A stretch of 64,000 bases of DNA from Verrucomicrobiota bacterium (GCA_016235555.1 JACRKC010000110.1:48846-112845), one strand, 5' to 3'; counted from the first letter of the stretch, positions 1-9,505 are shown. Notes: generated from the sequence alone by a model not told the origin. Numbers and translations: made by a program.

Positions 1-398
1 AAGACTCCGCGGCCGACCCCGCCGGACTCGACCTCGCGGTCGCCGGCGATGTCGTCTCGGACTTCCGCGTCAACGGCGAGCAACTCGTGCAGATCGGCCA
101 GGCGCTGCGCGCCGCCAACGCCACGCCCCGGAACCGCGGCAACGTCACCAACCGCCTCACGCTCGCCCTCACGCTCGCGCCGGAAAGCACACCGGACGTC
201 GCCAAGCAGGCCGCCGCCGCGCTCGTCGCCGCGCTGCGCGACAAACTCGCCACCGCCACCGTGCTCGACCTCACCTTCGCCACCGCGCTCTTCCGCTTGA
301 GCGACGCCGCGCTCCAGAGCTACGACATCGCCGCGCGCGGCAGCACTGTGTTCGCCACCTACACCTTTGCCGGCGGCGATTTCTCGGAGGTTCCATGA
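1..398 (+). CDS. Unknown phage tail-module protein, 5' end outside window
   Basis: An open frame enters from the window edge (first full codon at base 3) and ends at 398, where its TGA overlaps the next ATG (ATGA). About 131 residues are visible, with an Ala/Leu-rich helical stretch followed by a beta-rich C-terminus ending in AGGDFSEVP. I do not recognise the family. Stop-start coupling to the next gene puts it at the start of the visible tail module, so a tail or tail-fibre-associated role is inferred from position only. Confidence 0.6.
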   Translation, partial: DSAADPAGLDLAVAGDVVSDFRVNGEQLVQIGQALRAANATPRNRGNVTNRLTLALTLAPESTPDVAKQAAAALVAALRDKLATATVLDLTFATALFRLSDAALQSYDIAARGSTVFATYTFAGGDFSEVP

Positions 399-1165
399 CT
401 GCTTTTTCCACCAAGACTCTCCGCCTCGCCTGCGACCTCGGCCGGGTCGATGCCGCGCTCGATGTGCGCACCAACCTCCCGCCCGCCGCCCTGCGCGGGG
501 CCGATGTGCTCTTCCAACTCGCCGCCTTTCGCGACGGCGCGATCGTCGCGGCGGAGGCGGAGTTCGCCACCGTCTCGTTGATCGTGCGCGCGCTCGCCGC
601 CGATGGCTCGCCCGGCGCGCAACAGTTCGTCGCGACGAGCGCGGCGCTCGGCGCCTGCACTGCGGCGGACTGGCTGGCCGGGCTCGATCAGCACGCGCAG
701 ATCGCCGTGACGGCCGCGCAGCTCGATCTCGCCGCCGGCCGCTACCGGGTGCTCGTCTACGGCGTCACCCCCGGCGGCGCCCGCTTCCCCTGGGCGCACG
801 CATTTTTCACCATCATCGACGCCGGCCTCGCCGAGAGCGATCCGCCCGACGATCCCGCCTCCGACTACTACACCGACGCCGAAATGCTCGCCCGCTTCCT
901 CGGCGCCGGCCTCGACAGCGCGACCTGCAAGCGCCGCCTCGACCCCATCGCCGCCGGCGCCGAATCGCTCGCGGTGGTGTTCACCACGCCCTTCGCCGCC
1001 GCGCCGTCGAACCTCCTCCCGCGCGTGCGGATGCCATCGAGCTCCGGCCGGACGATCCTGTGCGTGATCGACCACAGCACCGTCACGGCCGCCGGCTTCA
1101 CCGTGCGCTTTTCCGGGCCGACGTCCGACGCCCTCCACCAACTCGACTGGCTCGCACTGCTGTAA
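395..1165 (+). CDS. Tail-fibre-adaptor-like protein with duplicated C-terminal domain
   Basis: 256 residues, starting at the ATG inside the ATGA overlap with the upstream gene. The C-terminal ~105 residues (from DYYTDAEMLARFL to the end in LDWLALL) are clearly homologous to the whole of the next small gene at 1204-1509, which begins PTYYTKAEADALF and ends LDWLAIL. The domain is therefore a duplicated module, once fused and once free-standing. It sits just upstream of an S74 tail fibre, so I infer a fibre adaptor or baseplate-associated protein. No enzymatic motif is visible. Confidence 0.65.
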   Translation: MTAFSTKTLRLACDLGRVDAALDVRTNLPPAALRGADVLFQLAAFRDGAIVAAEAEFATVSLIVRALAADGSPGAQQFVATSAALGACTAADWLAGLDQHAQIAVTAAQLDLAAGRYRVLVYGVTPGGARFPWAHAFFTIIDAGLAESDPPDDPASDYYTDAEMLARFLGAGLDSATCKRRLDPIAAGAESLAVVFTTPFAAAPSNLLPRVRMPSSSGRTILCVIDHSTVTAAGFTVRFSGPTSDALHQLDWLALL

Positions 1166-1203
1166 CGGCCCGCCGCGCTCACCTCTCAACTCCGCCGACC
1201 GCC

Positions 1204-1509
1204 ATGCCCACCTACTACACCAAAGCCGAGGCCGATGCCCTCTTCCTGCACGCCGGTGAAGACAGCGCCAGCGTGAAGCGCGATCTCACGCCGCTCGCCG
1301 CGGCCGACGAGTCGAAAGCCATTGCGTTTGCCTCCGTCTTCGCCGCGAAGCCGCGCCAGGTGGTCGCGACCGTCCGCAGCCCCTCCGGGGGCGACAACAT
1401 TTTCGCCGTGGTCGACGATGCGCTCACCACCTCCGCCGGCTTCACCGCCCGCTTCACCGCGCCCATCCCCGGCGCCGGCTACCACCTCGACTGGCTCGCC
1501 ATCCTCTGA
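1204..1509 (+). CDS. Small free-standing paralogue of the upstream C-terminal domain
   Basis: 101 residues. The ATG at 1204 is chosen because the upstream gene ends at 1165 and homology to that gene's C-terminal domain begins at residue 2 (PTYYTKAEAD against SDYYTDAEML). Both copies end with the LDWLA(I/L)L strand. Probably a small virion decoration or fibre-attachment protein encoded just ahead of the S74 fibre; the role is inferred from position. Confidence 0.6.
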   Translation: MPTYYTKAEADALFLHAGEDSASVKRDLTPLAAADESKAIAFASVFAAKPRQVVATVRSPSGGDNIFAVVDDALTTSAGFTARFTAPIPGAGYHLDWLAIL

Positions 1510-1549
1510 CACCGCCCGGCCACTCCCTTTTCAAACCTCCTGCAACGCC

Positions 1550-2947
1550 ATGAAAACCCGTCTTCTGTCTCCTATCTTCCGGCTCCTGGTCCTTGGTCTC
1601 TGGTCCCTGGTCGCCGGTCTCGCGCCGCGGGCGCCCGCCGCCACCCCGATCAAGGACTTGAGTCTCACCGGCACGAGCCCCTTCGCCGGCACGATCAACA
1701 ACACGGCGGCGAATAATTTTCTCAGCGGCGCGACCGCCACCTTCGCCGCCGGCAGCACCCTCACGCTCAACGGCGCCCTCGCCGGGACGCCCACCGGCGG
1801 CACCCTCAATCTCTCCGCGCTTACCCTCACGCTCGGCGCGCAGAGCGGTGCCAGCCTCTCGAGCCTCAATGCCGACAACCTCGCCAGCGGCACGCTCCCC
1901 GCCGCGCGGATGCCCGCGCTCACCGGCGATGTCACCACCACGGCCGGCGCCGTGGCCACCACGCTCGCCACCGTCAACAGCAACGTCGGCACCTACGGCG
2001 GCGCCACGCAGGCCGCCCAAGTCACCGTCAACGCTAAAGGCCTCGTCACCGCAGCGGCCGGCGTCACCGTCACGCCCGCCGTCGGCAGCATCACTGGCCT
2101 CGGCACCGGCGTCGCCACCGCGCTCAGCAACGCGCCCAACGCGACGGGCGGCGTCGTGCTCTACTCCGGCAACATCGGCGCCGCGACGGGGACGAGCCTC
2201 ACGCTCGGCTCCTCGGGGATTACGCCGTCGGCCACGGTGCGCGCAGTGTTTATCTCGGCTGCCACGGGCATCAGCCAGCCGACCATCGAAGTCACGGGCA
2301 TGGACGGTGGCTACGGTGCCGGCGTCAGCGCCTCGTCGGCCCTGTCCGACGCAACCAGCACCTACAAGAGCATGGGCAAGATTACATGGGACGGCATCGA
2401 CGCGTGGAATTCAACTGCAAGCACGCAGGACTCCGAGGCGTCCATCTGGACGACGAACGACGGCGTTGTGACCAAGCAACTCTTGATCTCCAGCTTCGGC
2501 GCCCTGCGCTTCATCGGCTACGGCGCCGGCACGCTCGTGACCGATTCGAGCGGCAACGTGACCGCCTCCTCGGATGCCCGGCTCAAGGACATCGTGGGAG
2601 ACTTCACGACGGGGCTCTCCGCCATCCGTCAACTCACACCGAAGCGATACACTTGGAAGCGCTCGACCAAGCTGAACGCGGATGACATCAACGTGTCGCT
2701 CATCGCCCAAGACCTGATCGCGGCGGGAATCGGCGAAGCGGTGAACACCTACCGCACGGTGCCGGACACGGATCAGAGTGGTGTGCAGCGGAACGACGCC
2801 GAGGGGAAACCACTCACGAGGCGGATCGACACGACCTACACGGTGAACGACCGCGCTGTAATCGCGGCCCTCGTGAATGCGATCAAGGAGCTGGCAGCGC
2901 AAAACGACGCGCTGGCGGCGCGCGTGACGGCGCTGGAGCAAAGGTGA
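1550..2947 (+). CDS. Tail fibre with C-terminal S74 endosialidase chaperone domain
   Basis: 465 residues. N-terminal ~31 residues read as a signal peptide (basic start, LVLGLWSLVAGL core, APAA end), then low-complexity Thr/Ala/Gly-rich beta-strand repeats typical of fibre shafts. The C-terminal ~110 residues are an S74 intramolecular chaperone: SDARLKDIVGDF, TPKRYTWK, a VSLIAQDL segment and a final coiled coil (AAQNDALAARVTALEQR). S74 domains trimerise fibres and usually cleave themselves off; the Ser of SDARLK is the expected cleavage residue. The last ~270 residues are nearly identical to the oppositely oriented fibre at 9651-10748. The signal peptide is odd for a phage fibre and is encoded by simple-sequence DNA (see findings). 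Confidence 0.85.
   Translation: MKTRLLSPIFRLLVLGLWSLVAGLAPRAPAATPIKDLSLTGTSPFAGTINNTAANNFLSGATATFAAGSTLTLNGALAGTPTGGTLNLSALTLTLGAQSGASLSSLNADNLASGTLPAARMPALTGDVTTTAGAVATTLATVNSNVGTYGGATQAAQVTVNAKGLVTAAAGVTVTPAVGSITGLGTGVATALSNAPNATGGVVLYSGNIGAATGTSLTLGSSGITPSATVRAVFISAATGISQPTIEVTGMDGGYGAGVSASSALSDATSTYKSMGKITWDGIDAWNSTASTQDSEASIWTTNDGVVTKQLLISSFGALRFIGYGAGTLVTDSSGNVTASSDARLKDIVGDFTTGLSAIRQLTPKRYTWKRSTKLNADDINVSLIAQDLIAAGIGEAVNTYRTVPDTDQSGVQRNDAEGKPLTRRIDTTYTVNDRAVIAALVNAIKELAAQNDALAARVTALEQR
2100..2947 (+). repeat. Long inverted repeat, fibre (S74) copy A
   Basis: The 3' portion of the plus-strand S74 fibre gene is highly similar at DNA level to the reverse complement of roughly 9651-10500. 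Compared by eye, long runs such as GTGTTTATCTCGGCTGCC match exactly, with scattered substitutions. The two copies are in opposite orientation and flank 2948-9650. Limits are approximate. Confidence 0.8.
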
Positions 2948-3000
2948 TGGCCATCACCGCCGCCGTCCCCGGCATCCGCTACCCTACGCCCCGTTGAGTC

Positions 3001-4401
3001 ATGGCCGACGAAACCTATAAGATCAAAGTCGAGACCCACGGCGATCCCTCCGGCTCGGCCGCGGTGCGCGAGAGCCTCGAACGCACGACGGACGCGACGA
3101 AGAAGCACGGCGACTCCAACAAACAAGCCGCCGATCTGATCGACCAGTTCGGCCGCAAGGGTCAGGCCGCGCGCGATGTGACCGAGGGCCTCACGATCAT
3201 GCTCGAAGGCCGCGGCGTTTCCGCGCTGCTCGGCTTCGCCAAAGCCGCCGCCAACGCCCGCGAAGCCATCGGCATCTCCGGCCTCGGCCTCGGCGTCGGC
3301 GTGCTCCTTGGCCTCGGCCCGAAGCTCATCGAATGGGCCGGCCAGGCAGCGGAAGGGTTCAAGCAAACGGGGGAAAGCGCCGAGGAAACGAAAACAAAAT
3401 TCGAGTCGGCGCGCACGGCCGGTGAGGCGCTCGGCGATCTAAAGTTTGATGCGCTGAAGACCGAACTGACCACACTCAAGACCGAGGCTCAGGCATTGGC
3501 GACCCACATCGACCGGATTGAGAAGTGGCGCCAGAAGATCGACGACGCGCGCAAAAATGTTGACCTGGCAGAAATCGAAGCAAGCGATCTCGACCCGGAA
3601 GCCAAGAAACAGGAGAAGGCCAGGATCGAACAAGCGGCCGCGGACAAGAAGGCGAAGGATGATAAGGAGCAGCGAGACAAACGCGTCTCGGAGGGTTACG
3701 ATGTTGCAGCACGAACCAGCGAAAAATCGGACGCCGCCACCGCCGAAGTTGCTCGGCAGCGGAAGCGTATCGACGACGCCAACGCCGAGAATGATCGAAT
3801 TGATCAACTCAAACGCGAACGTGATCAACTCGGCGCCATCCCCGGCGAAGATTTGACGCCGGAAGTGATGCAACGGCGCCGCCAAATAGACGAAGAGCTT
3901 AAACGCGCCTCCCCCACCTCTCCCGAAGCTCTCGGCTATATGCGCGGCCGGTTGAACAAAGCGGAGTCTGCCGCCGCTGCTGCGGAAGCAGCCGCCAACG
4001 AGGCTGCTGCCGAAGCGGCCAAGCGCGCGCAAGATGCGTCGGTTGATGAAGCCAATGCGAACCGTTTGAAGGCGCTGGAAGATAAGCGCCGCCGGTTAGA
4101 GGCCGGATTGCCCGAACCGACACCGCGCACCAATCCACCCTCGACGATCACCGAGCCTGGCCGAATTAACATCGGCGGAAAAGACTACGACGCCAGTGGC
4201 CGCATCGGCTCGCCGCCCATCGAGATCAACGGCGTCCGGCGCGCCACCACCGATCTTTCCCAGGCAGCGAAAGAGACCGCCGCCACCGTCAAGGAAATCG
4301 GCGCGCACATCGAGATCGCCGGTCGCGAATGGGAAGCCACGCGCCGCGAGCTCGCCACGATCCGAAACCAGCTCCGCGCGAACGGCCGCCAGGGCAACTG
4401 A
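3001..4401 (+). CDS. Coiled-coil tape-measure-like tail protein
   Basis: 466 residues starting at the ATG at 3001. A short hydrophobic Gly/Leu stretch near residues 95-110 (GLGLGVGVLLGLG) is followed by a long Lys/Glu/Ala-rich coiled coil (about 150-360) and a basic C-terminus. This architecture matches short tape-measure or tail-length proteins, and the next genes look like hub proteins. No sequence similarity to the minus-strand tape measure at 16870-18423 is evident by eye. The assignment is moderate; a structural coiled-coil protein is the safe statement. Confidence 0.55.
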   Translation: MADETYKIKVETHGDPSGSAAVRESLERTTDATKKHGDSNKQAADLIDQFGRKGQAARDVTEGLTIMLEGRGVSALLGFAKAAANAREAIGISGLGLGVGVLLGLGPKLIEWAGQAAEGFKQTGESAEETKTKFESARTAGEALGDLKFDALKTELTTLKTEAQALATHIDRIEKWRQKIDDARKNVDLAEIEASDLDPEAKKQEKARIEQAAADKKAKDDKEQRDKRVSEGYDVAARTSEKSDAATAEVARQRKRIDDANAENDRIDQLKRERDQLGAIPGEDLTPEVMQRRRQIDEELKRASPTSPEALGYMRGRLNKAESAAAAAEAAANEAAAEAAKRAQDASVDEANANRLKALEDKRRRLEAGLPEPTPRTNPPSTITEPGRINIGGKDYDASGRIGSPPIEINGVRRATTDLSQAAKETAATVKEIGAHIEIAGREWEATRRELATIRNQLRANGRQGN

Positions 4402-4418
4402 CGCCCGCCCGCTTTCTC

Positions 4419-5852
4419 ATGGCCATCCAGTGGAAAATCTCGGGCGGCACCGTCGCCACCGCCACCGAGCTGAAAGACCTCGGCCTCTCCGGCCTCACCC
4501 GCACCCGGCGCAGCCTCGCCCGCGACGAGATCATGCTCACCGCCGCCAGCGCGGCGGTCGATTCCACGGCGCTCTTCGCCTACGGGGATGCGATCACCGT
4601 CACTCGTGTTGAGGGCGGCGTCCCCACCACCTGGTTCCAAGGCATCTGCACGGAGGTGCCGCGCTCCGGTGCCGGCAATTCGGAGCGCACGGCCTACCGG
4701 ATCGTCGGCGCTTGGTGGTATTTCGAGCAGCTCACGTATCAGCAGAACTGGCCTATCGCCGGCAACAGCGCCAGCCGGCGCGCCATCCTCGTGGCCGGGC
4801 TCGTGCCCTCGACCAATCTCCGCCAGGACACCAAGGCCTTCATGCAGGATGTGCTCGACTGGCTGATCGGTTCCGGCTCCGGCGCCGTCATCCAATATAC
4901 CGCCGCCAATCTGCCGGCCGGTTTTGAGGTGCCCTTCTCGCGCCTCACTGCGCCCACCTGCGCCGAGGCCATGCAGCACATCGCGCGTTACCTGCCCGAC
5001 GCGGCTTCCTGGTTCGACTACACCACCACGCCACCCACGTTCAACCTGAAGCGCCGCTCTGCCGCCGCCAGTGCGAGCTACGCGCTCACCGCCCTCGCGC
5101 ACCTCGATCTCGCGCCCCGCCACGATCTCAAGATCGACCGCCTCGTCATCCAGTATATCACCGTGGCCGCGGGCGGCGGCGTGACGCTCAATCAGGAGGT
5201 CGATCCCGCCGGAACCACCGGCCGGGAGTTCGGCAGCGTCGTCCTCACGCTCAACAACGATTTCGCCCCGCTCGCCGCCGGCTTCGCCGCCACCTACCGC
5301 GCCGGTCTCGCCACGCTGCACTTCGACGGCCGCCTGGTCGTCGACGAAGACGAGTGTGCCCAGGCGATCAAGCCCGGCGATGTCGTCCAGGTCACCGGCG
5401 GCCTCGCCGCCTGGGCGACCATGAATGCGCAGGTGCAGCAGGTGGTCGAGGAAGTCGACGCCGGCCGCACGACGATCACCGTCGGGCCCCCGGCGCATTT
5501 GCGCATCGACGACTTTTTCGAGCTCTACAAGATCGCGCGTAACGAAACCGACCAGTTCGGCGGTTATTCCGAGATTCTCAAGAGCAAGAGCCGCGTCTAT
5601 ACTGGCCCGCTCACCTTCGCCGGCATCGTGCCCACCGCCGACGAAATCTCGGACGCGCTGGCCGCCGTTTACTCCGGCGACGATCGGCCGCGCTACGGCG
5701 ACGTAATCCACCTCACGGTCTCGAGCAAAAACAAGTTCCGCGCCTACATCCACGACCTCGCCACCGCGGTAGATGGCGGGCACTTCACCGTCGGCGTCAC
5801 CGTCGGGAGCGTCACCAAATACGCCCACGTTTACCAGACCGGCCTGTTTTGA
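4419..5852 (+). CDS. Probable tail hub / baseplate protein
   Basis: 477 residues. ATG at 4419 is chosen because it follows the stop of the previous gene at 4401 and opens MAIQWKISGG. The N-terminal ~100 residues (DLGLSGLTRTRRSLARDE, then GDAITVTR and WFQGICTEV) look like the beta-rich start of phage tail-hub (gpD/gp27-like) proteins, followed by Ala-rich alpha/beta sequence. It lies between the coiled-coil protein and a tail protein preceding the FN3 gene, the position of hub proteins in siphophage tail operons. Family assignment is by pattern only. Confidence 0.55.
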   Translation: MAIQWKISGGTVATATELKDLGLSGLTRTRRSLARDEIMLTAASAAVDSTALFAYGDAITVTRVEGGVPTTWFQGICTEVPRSGAGNSERTAYRIVGAWWYFEQLTYQQNWPIAGNSASRRAILVAGLVPSTNLRQDTKAFMQDVLDWLIGSGSGAVIQYTAANLPAGFEVPFSRLTAPTCAEAMQHIARYLPDAASWFDYTTTPPTFNLKRRSAAASASYALTALAHLDLAPRHDLKIDRLVIQYITVAAGGGVTLNQEVDPAGTTGREFGSVVLTLNNDFAPLAAGFAATYRAGLATLHFDGRLVVDEDECAQAIKPGDVVQVTGGLAAWATMNAQVQQVVEEVDAGRTTITVGPPAHLRIDDFFELYKIARNETDQFGGYSEILKSKSRVYTGPLTFAGIVPTADEISDALAAVYSGDDRPRYGDVIHLTVSSKNKFRAYIHDLATAVDGGHFTVGVTVGSVTKYAHVYQTGLF

Positions 5853-5858
5853 ACCCCG

Positions 5859-7103
5859 ATGCCCACGTGGTCTCACTTCACGAGCTACCTCGATGGCACG
5901 CGCCCGATCACGAAGGCGGAGCGCGACGAACTGCTCGATAACTTCACGGAGGCGGTCCGGCTCTTCGTCCGTGTCGATGCCACGAAGCTCGCTGCCCTGA
6001 AAAGCAGCCTGCTCGTGAGCGACCGTGTGGCCAGCACCGCGCCCAGCGCCGTGACCGACCACCTCTCGGGCGTGATCGGCGCGCTCTCGTCGACCTTCTG
6101 TCCCAGTGGCCTCGATGTGCTCGCCGCCGCCGCCACCGCCGAGGGCCTGACCTCGACGGAATACAACGCGCTCTTCGACGCCTCGGCCAATCGCACCCGC
6201 AAGACCGCGCTCGATCACCACCGCGTCTGGAACGTCCTCAAACGCACGGTCGACTGCCTCGCCGAGTGCCAGCCGCAATTCCACGCCACCTTCGACAAGG
6301 CCCCGGCCATGCGCACCAAGCACGGGCACGAGGAGTTCACCTCTCCGTCCACGCCGGCGAAGCGGTTTCTCAAAAAGCTCACCACGTGGCGCTCATACTA
6401 TCAGGGCGGTGCCGAGGGGTTCGTGTTCGGCAGTTTTTGGGAGCTTTCCACGATCGATCCCGCCACCGGTGCCGAGACGATCACCACCAGCGATCCGGCG
6501 CCTCCGCCCGGCACCGCCTTCGGTGGCGCCCGCGTGGATTGGGAAACGCCGCTCAGCATCTCCACGTCGCGCACGATGCGCCGCACCGTGTGGGAATCCA
6601 CGGATGGCACTCCCGGCCAGTTCACCCACATCGAAAGTATCGAGACACTGGAGGCGGAGCATACCACCGCGCTGCTGATCGACGACACGATCGCCGACCT
6701 CGCCGCCTGGGGCACCTTCCCGCCCGATCCGGCGGTCGATGCCGACTACATCGTGCTCTTCCCCGTGTGCTACGCTGGCGGCGTAGTCGTGCGCCTGCCC
6801 GGCTACGGGGTCGTGGTCAATCAGTGGGTGCTCGCGGCGGACGAACTCACCTTCGCCGTCCAGCGCGCGCGCTACCGCATCGAGTATCCCGCGCTGCTCG
6901 CTGGCACCTACACGATCGAATGGGACGAAGTCTTCATCCCCGATGGCGCCACCGGCCCGGACGATTGGGTCGTGCTCGCCAACTGCGGCGCCTCTGGCGT
7001 GACCGAAGCCGATGCCCACAGCGACGTGCTGGATCTCACCGAGACCCGCGCCAACGGCGAGGTCTACGTCACCAACGTCCGCGTGACCTCCTTTGCTCCA
7101 TGA
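5859..7103 (+). CDS. Tail protein preceding FN3 gene
   Basis: 414 residues; the stop overlaps the next ATG (ATGA at 7100). Begins PTWSHFTSYLDGTRPITKAE. Near the C-terminus the strand pattern RARYRIEYPALLAGTYTIEW resembles QYRWRFRPPPSGTGLRLTW in the minus-strand gene at 14518-15447, which also immediately precedes an FN3 tail gene. The two are therefore probably distant counterparts in the two tail modules. Likely a tail-tip structural protein; no enzymatic motif seen. Confidence 0.6.
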   Translation: MPTWSHFTSYLDGTRPITKAERDELLDNFTEAVRLFVRVDATKLAALKSSLLVSDRVASTAPSAVTDHLSGVIGALSSTFCPSGLDVLAAAATAEGLTSTEYNALFDASANRTRKTALDHHRVWNVLKRTVDCLAECQPQFHATFDKAPAMRTKHGHEEFTSPSTPAKRFLKKLTTWRSYYQGGAEGFVFGSFWELSTIDPATGAETITTSDPAPPPGTAFGGARVDWETPLSISTSRTMRRTVWESTDGTPGQFTHIESIETLEAEHTTALLIDDTIADLAAWGTFPPDPAVDADYIVLFPVCYAGGVVVRLPGYGVVVNQWVLAADELTFAVQRARYRIEYPALLAGTYTIEWDEVFIPDGATGPDDWVVLANCGASGVTEADAHSDVLDLTETRANGEVYVTNVRVTSFAP

Positions 7104-9016
7104 GCACGTTTCAAACCGGCACCGGCGCGGCCATCGGCGCCCCGCTCAAGGCCCCCACTGGCGTCGCCGCCACGGTCGGCGCCGAGGGCAGCATCACCGT
7201 CTCGTGGGCCGCCGTCGCTGGCGCCACCAGCTATACCGTTTATCGCGGCACCACCGACGATCCCACGGCCGCCAGCGTGCTCGCCTCCGGCGTTACCGCG
7301 ACCAGCCTTGTCGACTCCACCGCAGCGCAGGAGGCCGCCGCCTACTATTGGGTGGTCGCCGTGCATCCCACCGGCAGCAGCGCGAAGAGCGGCCTGGCTA
7401 CGGGATGGCGCGCGGCCGATGCGCCGGGCGCTCTCACGATGGATGCCACCACGGGCGAGGTGGGCTACATCGAGGTCACGTGGACGGCCTCCAGCGGCGC
7501 GCTCTTTTACGAGATTTTCCGCGACGGTGCGCTCGTCGCCACGATCGACGCCGGCGATCCCCGCGTCTTCACCGACGAGGTGCCCGACATCGCCCCGCAC
7601 ACCGACTACGATTACGAGGTGTTTGCGGTCAACTACACCGCCCGCACCTCGGGCGGCACCGACACCGGCAGCGCCAACGATCCGGTCCCAGTCGCACCCT
7701 CCGGCCTCGCCGCCACCGATGGCACGCACGAGGTCAAGGTTGTCGTCACCTGGACCACGGTCGACTACGCGGACCACTACGACGTTTACCGCGACACCGT
7801 GAAGATCGGCGAGAGCAGCGATGGCAGTTACGACGACATCGTCGCCAGCGGTGCCACCCATAGCTACCAGGTGAAGGCCGTGGGCGAGAGCGGCACATCA
7901 GCATTCTCGAACTCCGACACCGGCTACGCCGCTGCGCTCAGCGCCCCCACCGGCATCAGCGCGACGGACAACACCGACATGGACAAGGTGACCGTCACCT
8001 GGAGCGCCGTGGCGCGGGCCGACAGCTACAACGTCTATCGCAACGGCGTCCTCCTCGCCAGCGATGTCACCGCGCTCACCTACGACGACACCACCGGCAC
8101 CGTCAACGTCGGCTACGCCTACAACGTCAAGGCGGTGGTCACCGGTGTGGAAACCTCGGCCTACGGTGCGGGCGACGATGGGATGCGCCTCCAAATCAGC
8201 GCCCCCACCGGCGTCAGCGCCACCGATACCGACCTCGAACAGATCGACGTTTCATGGAGCGCGGCCACCGGCGCCGCCAGCTACGAAGTCTGGCGCGACG
8301 GCACGCAACTCGCCACCGGCCTTACCAGCCTCAGCTACACCGACAGCAGCGTCACCGTCGGCGTCACCTATTCCTACCAAGTCAAAGCCGTGCGCAGCGC
8401 CAGCAACATTTCCAATCTATCCACGGCGGACAACGGGTTGCGCCCGCAACTCGCCGCGCCCACCGGCGTCAGCGCCACCACGACGCAGGTGGGTCAAGTC
8501 ACGGTCTCGTGGAACGCGCAGTCGGCCGCCACGGGTGGCTTTGAGGTTTATCGCAACGCGAGTATCCTCGCCTCGGTCAGCGCGGGCGTCACGAGCTATG
8601 TCGACAGCTCCGGGAGCGACTGCGTGACGTCCACCTATACGGTCATCGCCAAACGCACCGGTAACAATTCGGCGGCGAGCAGTGGCGCCAATGGCCGCCC
8701 GGTTCCTTCGGGCGAGTTCTGCGCGGGCGGTGGGCTCTCGACCAGCGGCGGCGAGTCCGGCTACGATCAGTCCTTCACTGTCTGCGGCGGCGCTACGCTT
8801 GACTGGTATCTCAACGCCAACTCGATCAAGGACGAGCTGATCCTCGACATCGACGGCTCCACCATTGTCGACACCGGCTGCGTCTCTGGGGAGCACGGCG
8901 GCAGCTACGGCCCGCTCTCGTCGGGCACGCACACGCTGCGGGTGCGAGTCCTGGCGCATTGCGATGCCGGCCAGGGCGGCACGACTGGCTGGTCGATCGC
9001 GATCACCTGTTCATGA
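7100..9016 (+). CDS. FN3-repeat tail protein
   Basis: 638 residues with about six fibronectin type III repeats (~85 residues each, recurring pattern SAPTGVSATD... VTVSWSA... ASYEVWRDG... YSYQVKAV), then a ~100-residue Cys-containing beta domain (GEFCAGGGLSTSGG... VRVLAHCDAGQGG). FN3 arrays are common on siphophage tail-tip and receptor-contact proteins. The region from the third FN3 repeat onward is nearly identical to the inverted gene at 12416-14521. Overlaps both neighbours by ATGA, so it is translationally coupled. Probably exposed at the tail tip. Confidence 0.8.
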   Translation: MSTFQTGTGAAIGAPLKAPTGVAATVGAEGSITVSWAAVAGATSYTVYRGTTDDPTAASVLASGVTATSLVDSTAAQEAAAYYWVVAVHPTGSSAKSGLATGWRAADAPGALTMDATTGEVGYIEVTWTASSGALFYEIFRDGALVATIDAGDPRVFTDEVPDIAPHTDYDYEVFAVNYTARTSGGTDTGSANDPVPVAPSGLAATDGTHEVKVVVTWTTVDYADHYDVYRDTVKIGESSDGSYDDIVASGATHSYQVKAVGESGTSAFSNSDTGYAAALSAPTGISATDNTDMDKVTVTWSAVARADSYNVYRNGVLLASDVTALTYDDTTGTVNVGYAYNVKAVVTGVETSAYGAGDDGMRLQISAPTGVSATDTDLEQIDVSWSAATGAASYEVWRDGTQLATGLTSLSYTDSSVTVGVTYSYQVKAVRSASNISNLSTADNGLRPQLAAPTGVSATTTQVGQVTVSWNAQSAATGGFEVYRNASILASVSAGVTSYVDSSGSDCVTSTYTVIAKRTGNNSAASSGANGRPVPSGEFCAGGGLSTSGGESGYDQSFTVCGGATLDWYLNANSIKDELILDIDGSTIVDTGCVSGEHGGSYGPLSSGTHTLRVRVLAHCDAGQGGTTGWSIAITCS

Positions 9017-9384
9017 GCCTCCGGCCGGTCATCCTGCGCGGTCGGCAAGAGGTCTGCCGGGCGTGTCCCGAGAAATGCGGCGAGTATCTCGCCAGCCGCA
9101 TCGCCCACAACGATCCGGCGGCGGCGTGTCCGGCGACGCCGCCGCGTTGGCGCCCGGTGCCCGACGCAGGCGGAGTGGGTGATGCAGCCTCGGAGGCCAG
9201 GCTTGCCGCCTGCCGGGCCTGTGCCTGGGAGCGGGTCTTTTGCGGTGCCCGCTTCTGCGACCACCCGCAGCGCCCTTGTGCCTGCCTCAGCATCGCGAGC
9301 CCCACGGAGCGATGCCCGGCCGGGAAGTGGCCGGAAACAGGACCGGCAGGGCGCTTGCAACAGGCGGGAAACGCTGATTCCTGA
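9013..9384 (+). CDS. Small Cys-rich protein paired with FN3 tail protein
   Basis: 123 residues; the ATG at 9013 overlaps the FN3 stop. Carries CRACPEKC, then ACPATPPRWRP and further CxxC pairs, suggesting a metal-binding or disulphide-stabilised fold. A homologue with the same CxxCPxxC and CPAxPPRWRPxP signature follows the other FN3 gene at 12069-12419, also by ATGA overlap, so the pair is conserved. The last ~25 residues are low complexity. Function unknown; a partner or maturation factor of the FN3 protein is inferred. Confidence 0.65.
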   Translation: MSLRPVILRGRQEVCRACPEKCGEYLASRIAHNDPAAACPATPPRWRPVPDAGGVGDAASEARLAACRACAWERVFCGARFCDHPQRPCACLSIASPTERCPAGKWPETGPAGRLQQAGNADS

Positions 9385-9496
9385 CCCTTGCACCGGCCGG
9401 CCCAAACCGGGCCGATTTCTCAAACCTCTGTCACACCTTCCCAAACCCGGTGGCGCGATACACCTTCCCAATACGGGACAGCGTAACCGAGCGAAA

Positions 9497-9505
9497 TGTT
9501 TGAAA
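9497..9505 (+). repeat. Candidate prophage end (tail-fibre side)
   Basis: TGTTTGAAA lies just outside the fibre gene's terminator and is the inverted match of TTTCAAACA at 52681-52689. Including the adjoining base the match is 10 (ATGTTTGAAA). Mu-family transposon ends begin TG. Confidence 0.55.

Noticed and set aside
359..9471. Long minus-strand open frames opposite the plus-strand tail genes (for example 4185-6329)
   Set aside because: Gly/Arg/Ala/Glu-rich shadows of high-GC coding DNA; the plus-strand frames carry recognisable domains and ATGA couplings.
9420..9496. Right end of the upstream phage at the ACCTTCCCAA repeats
   Set aside because: Two ACACCTTCCCAA words occur at 9437 and 9461, but no matching partner end is in the window, so no boundary can be set.
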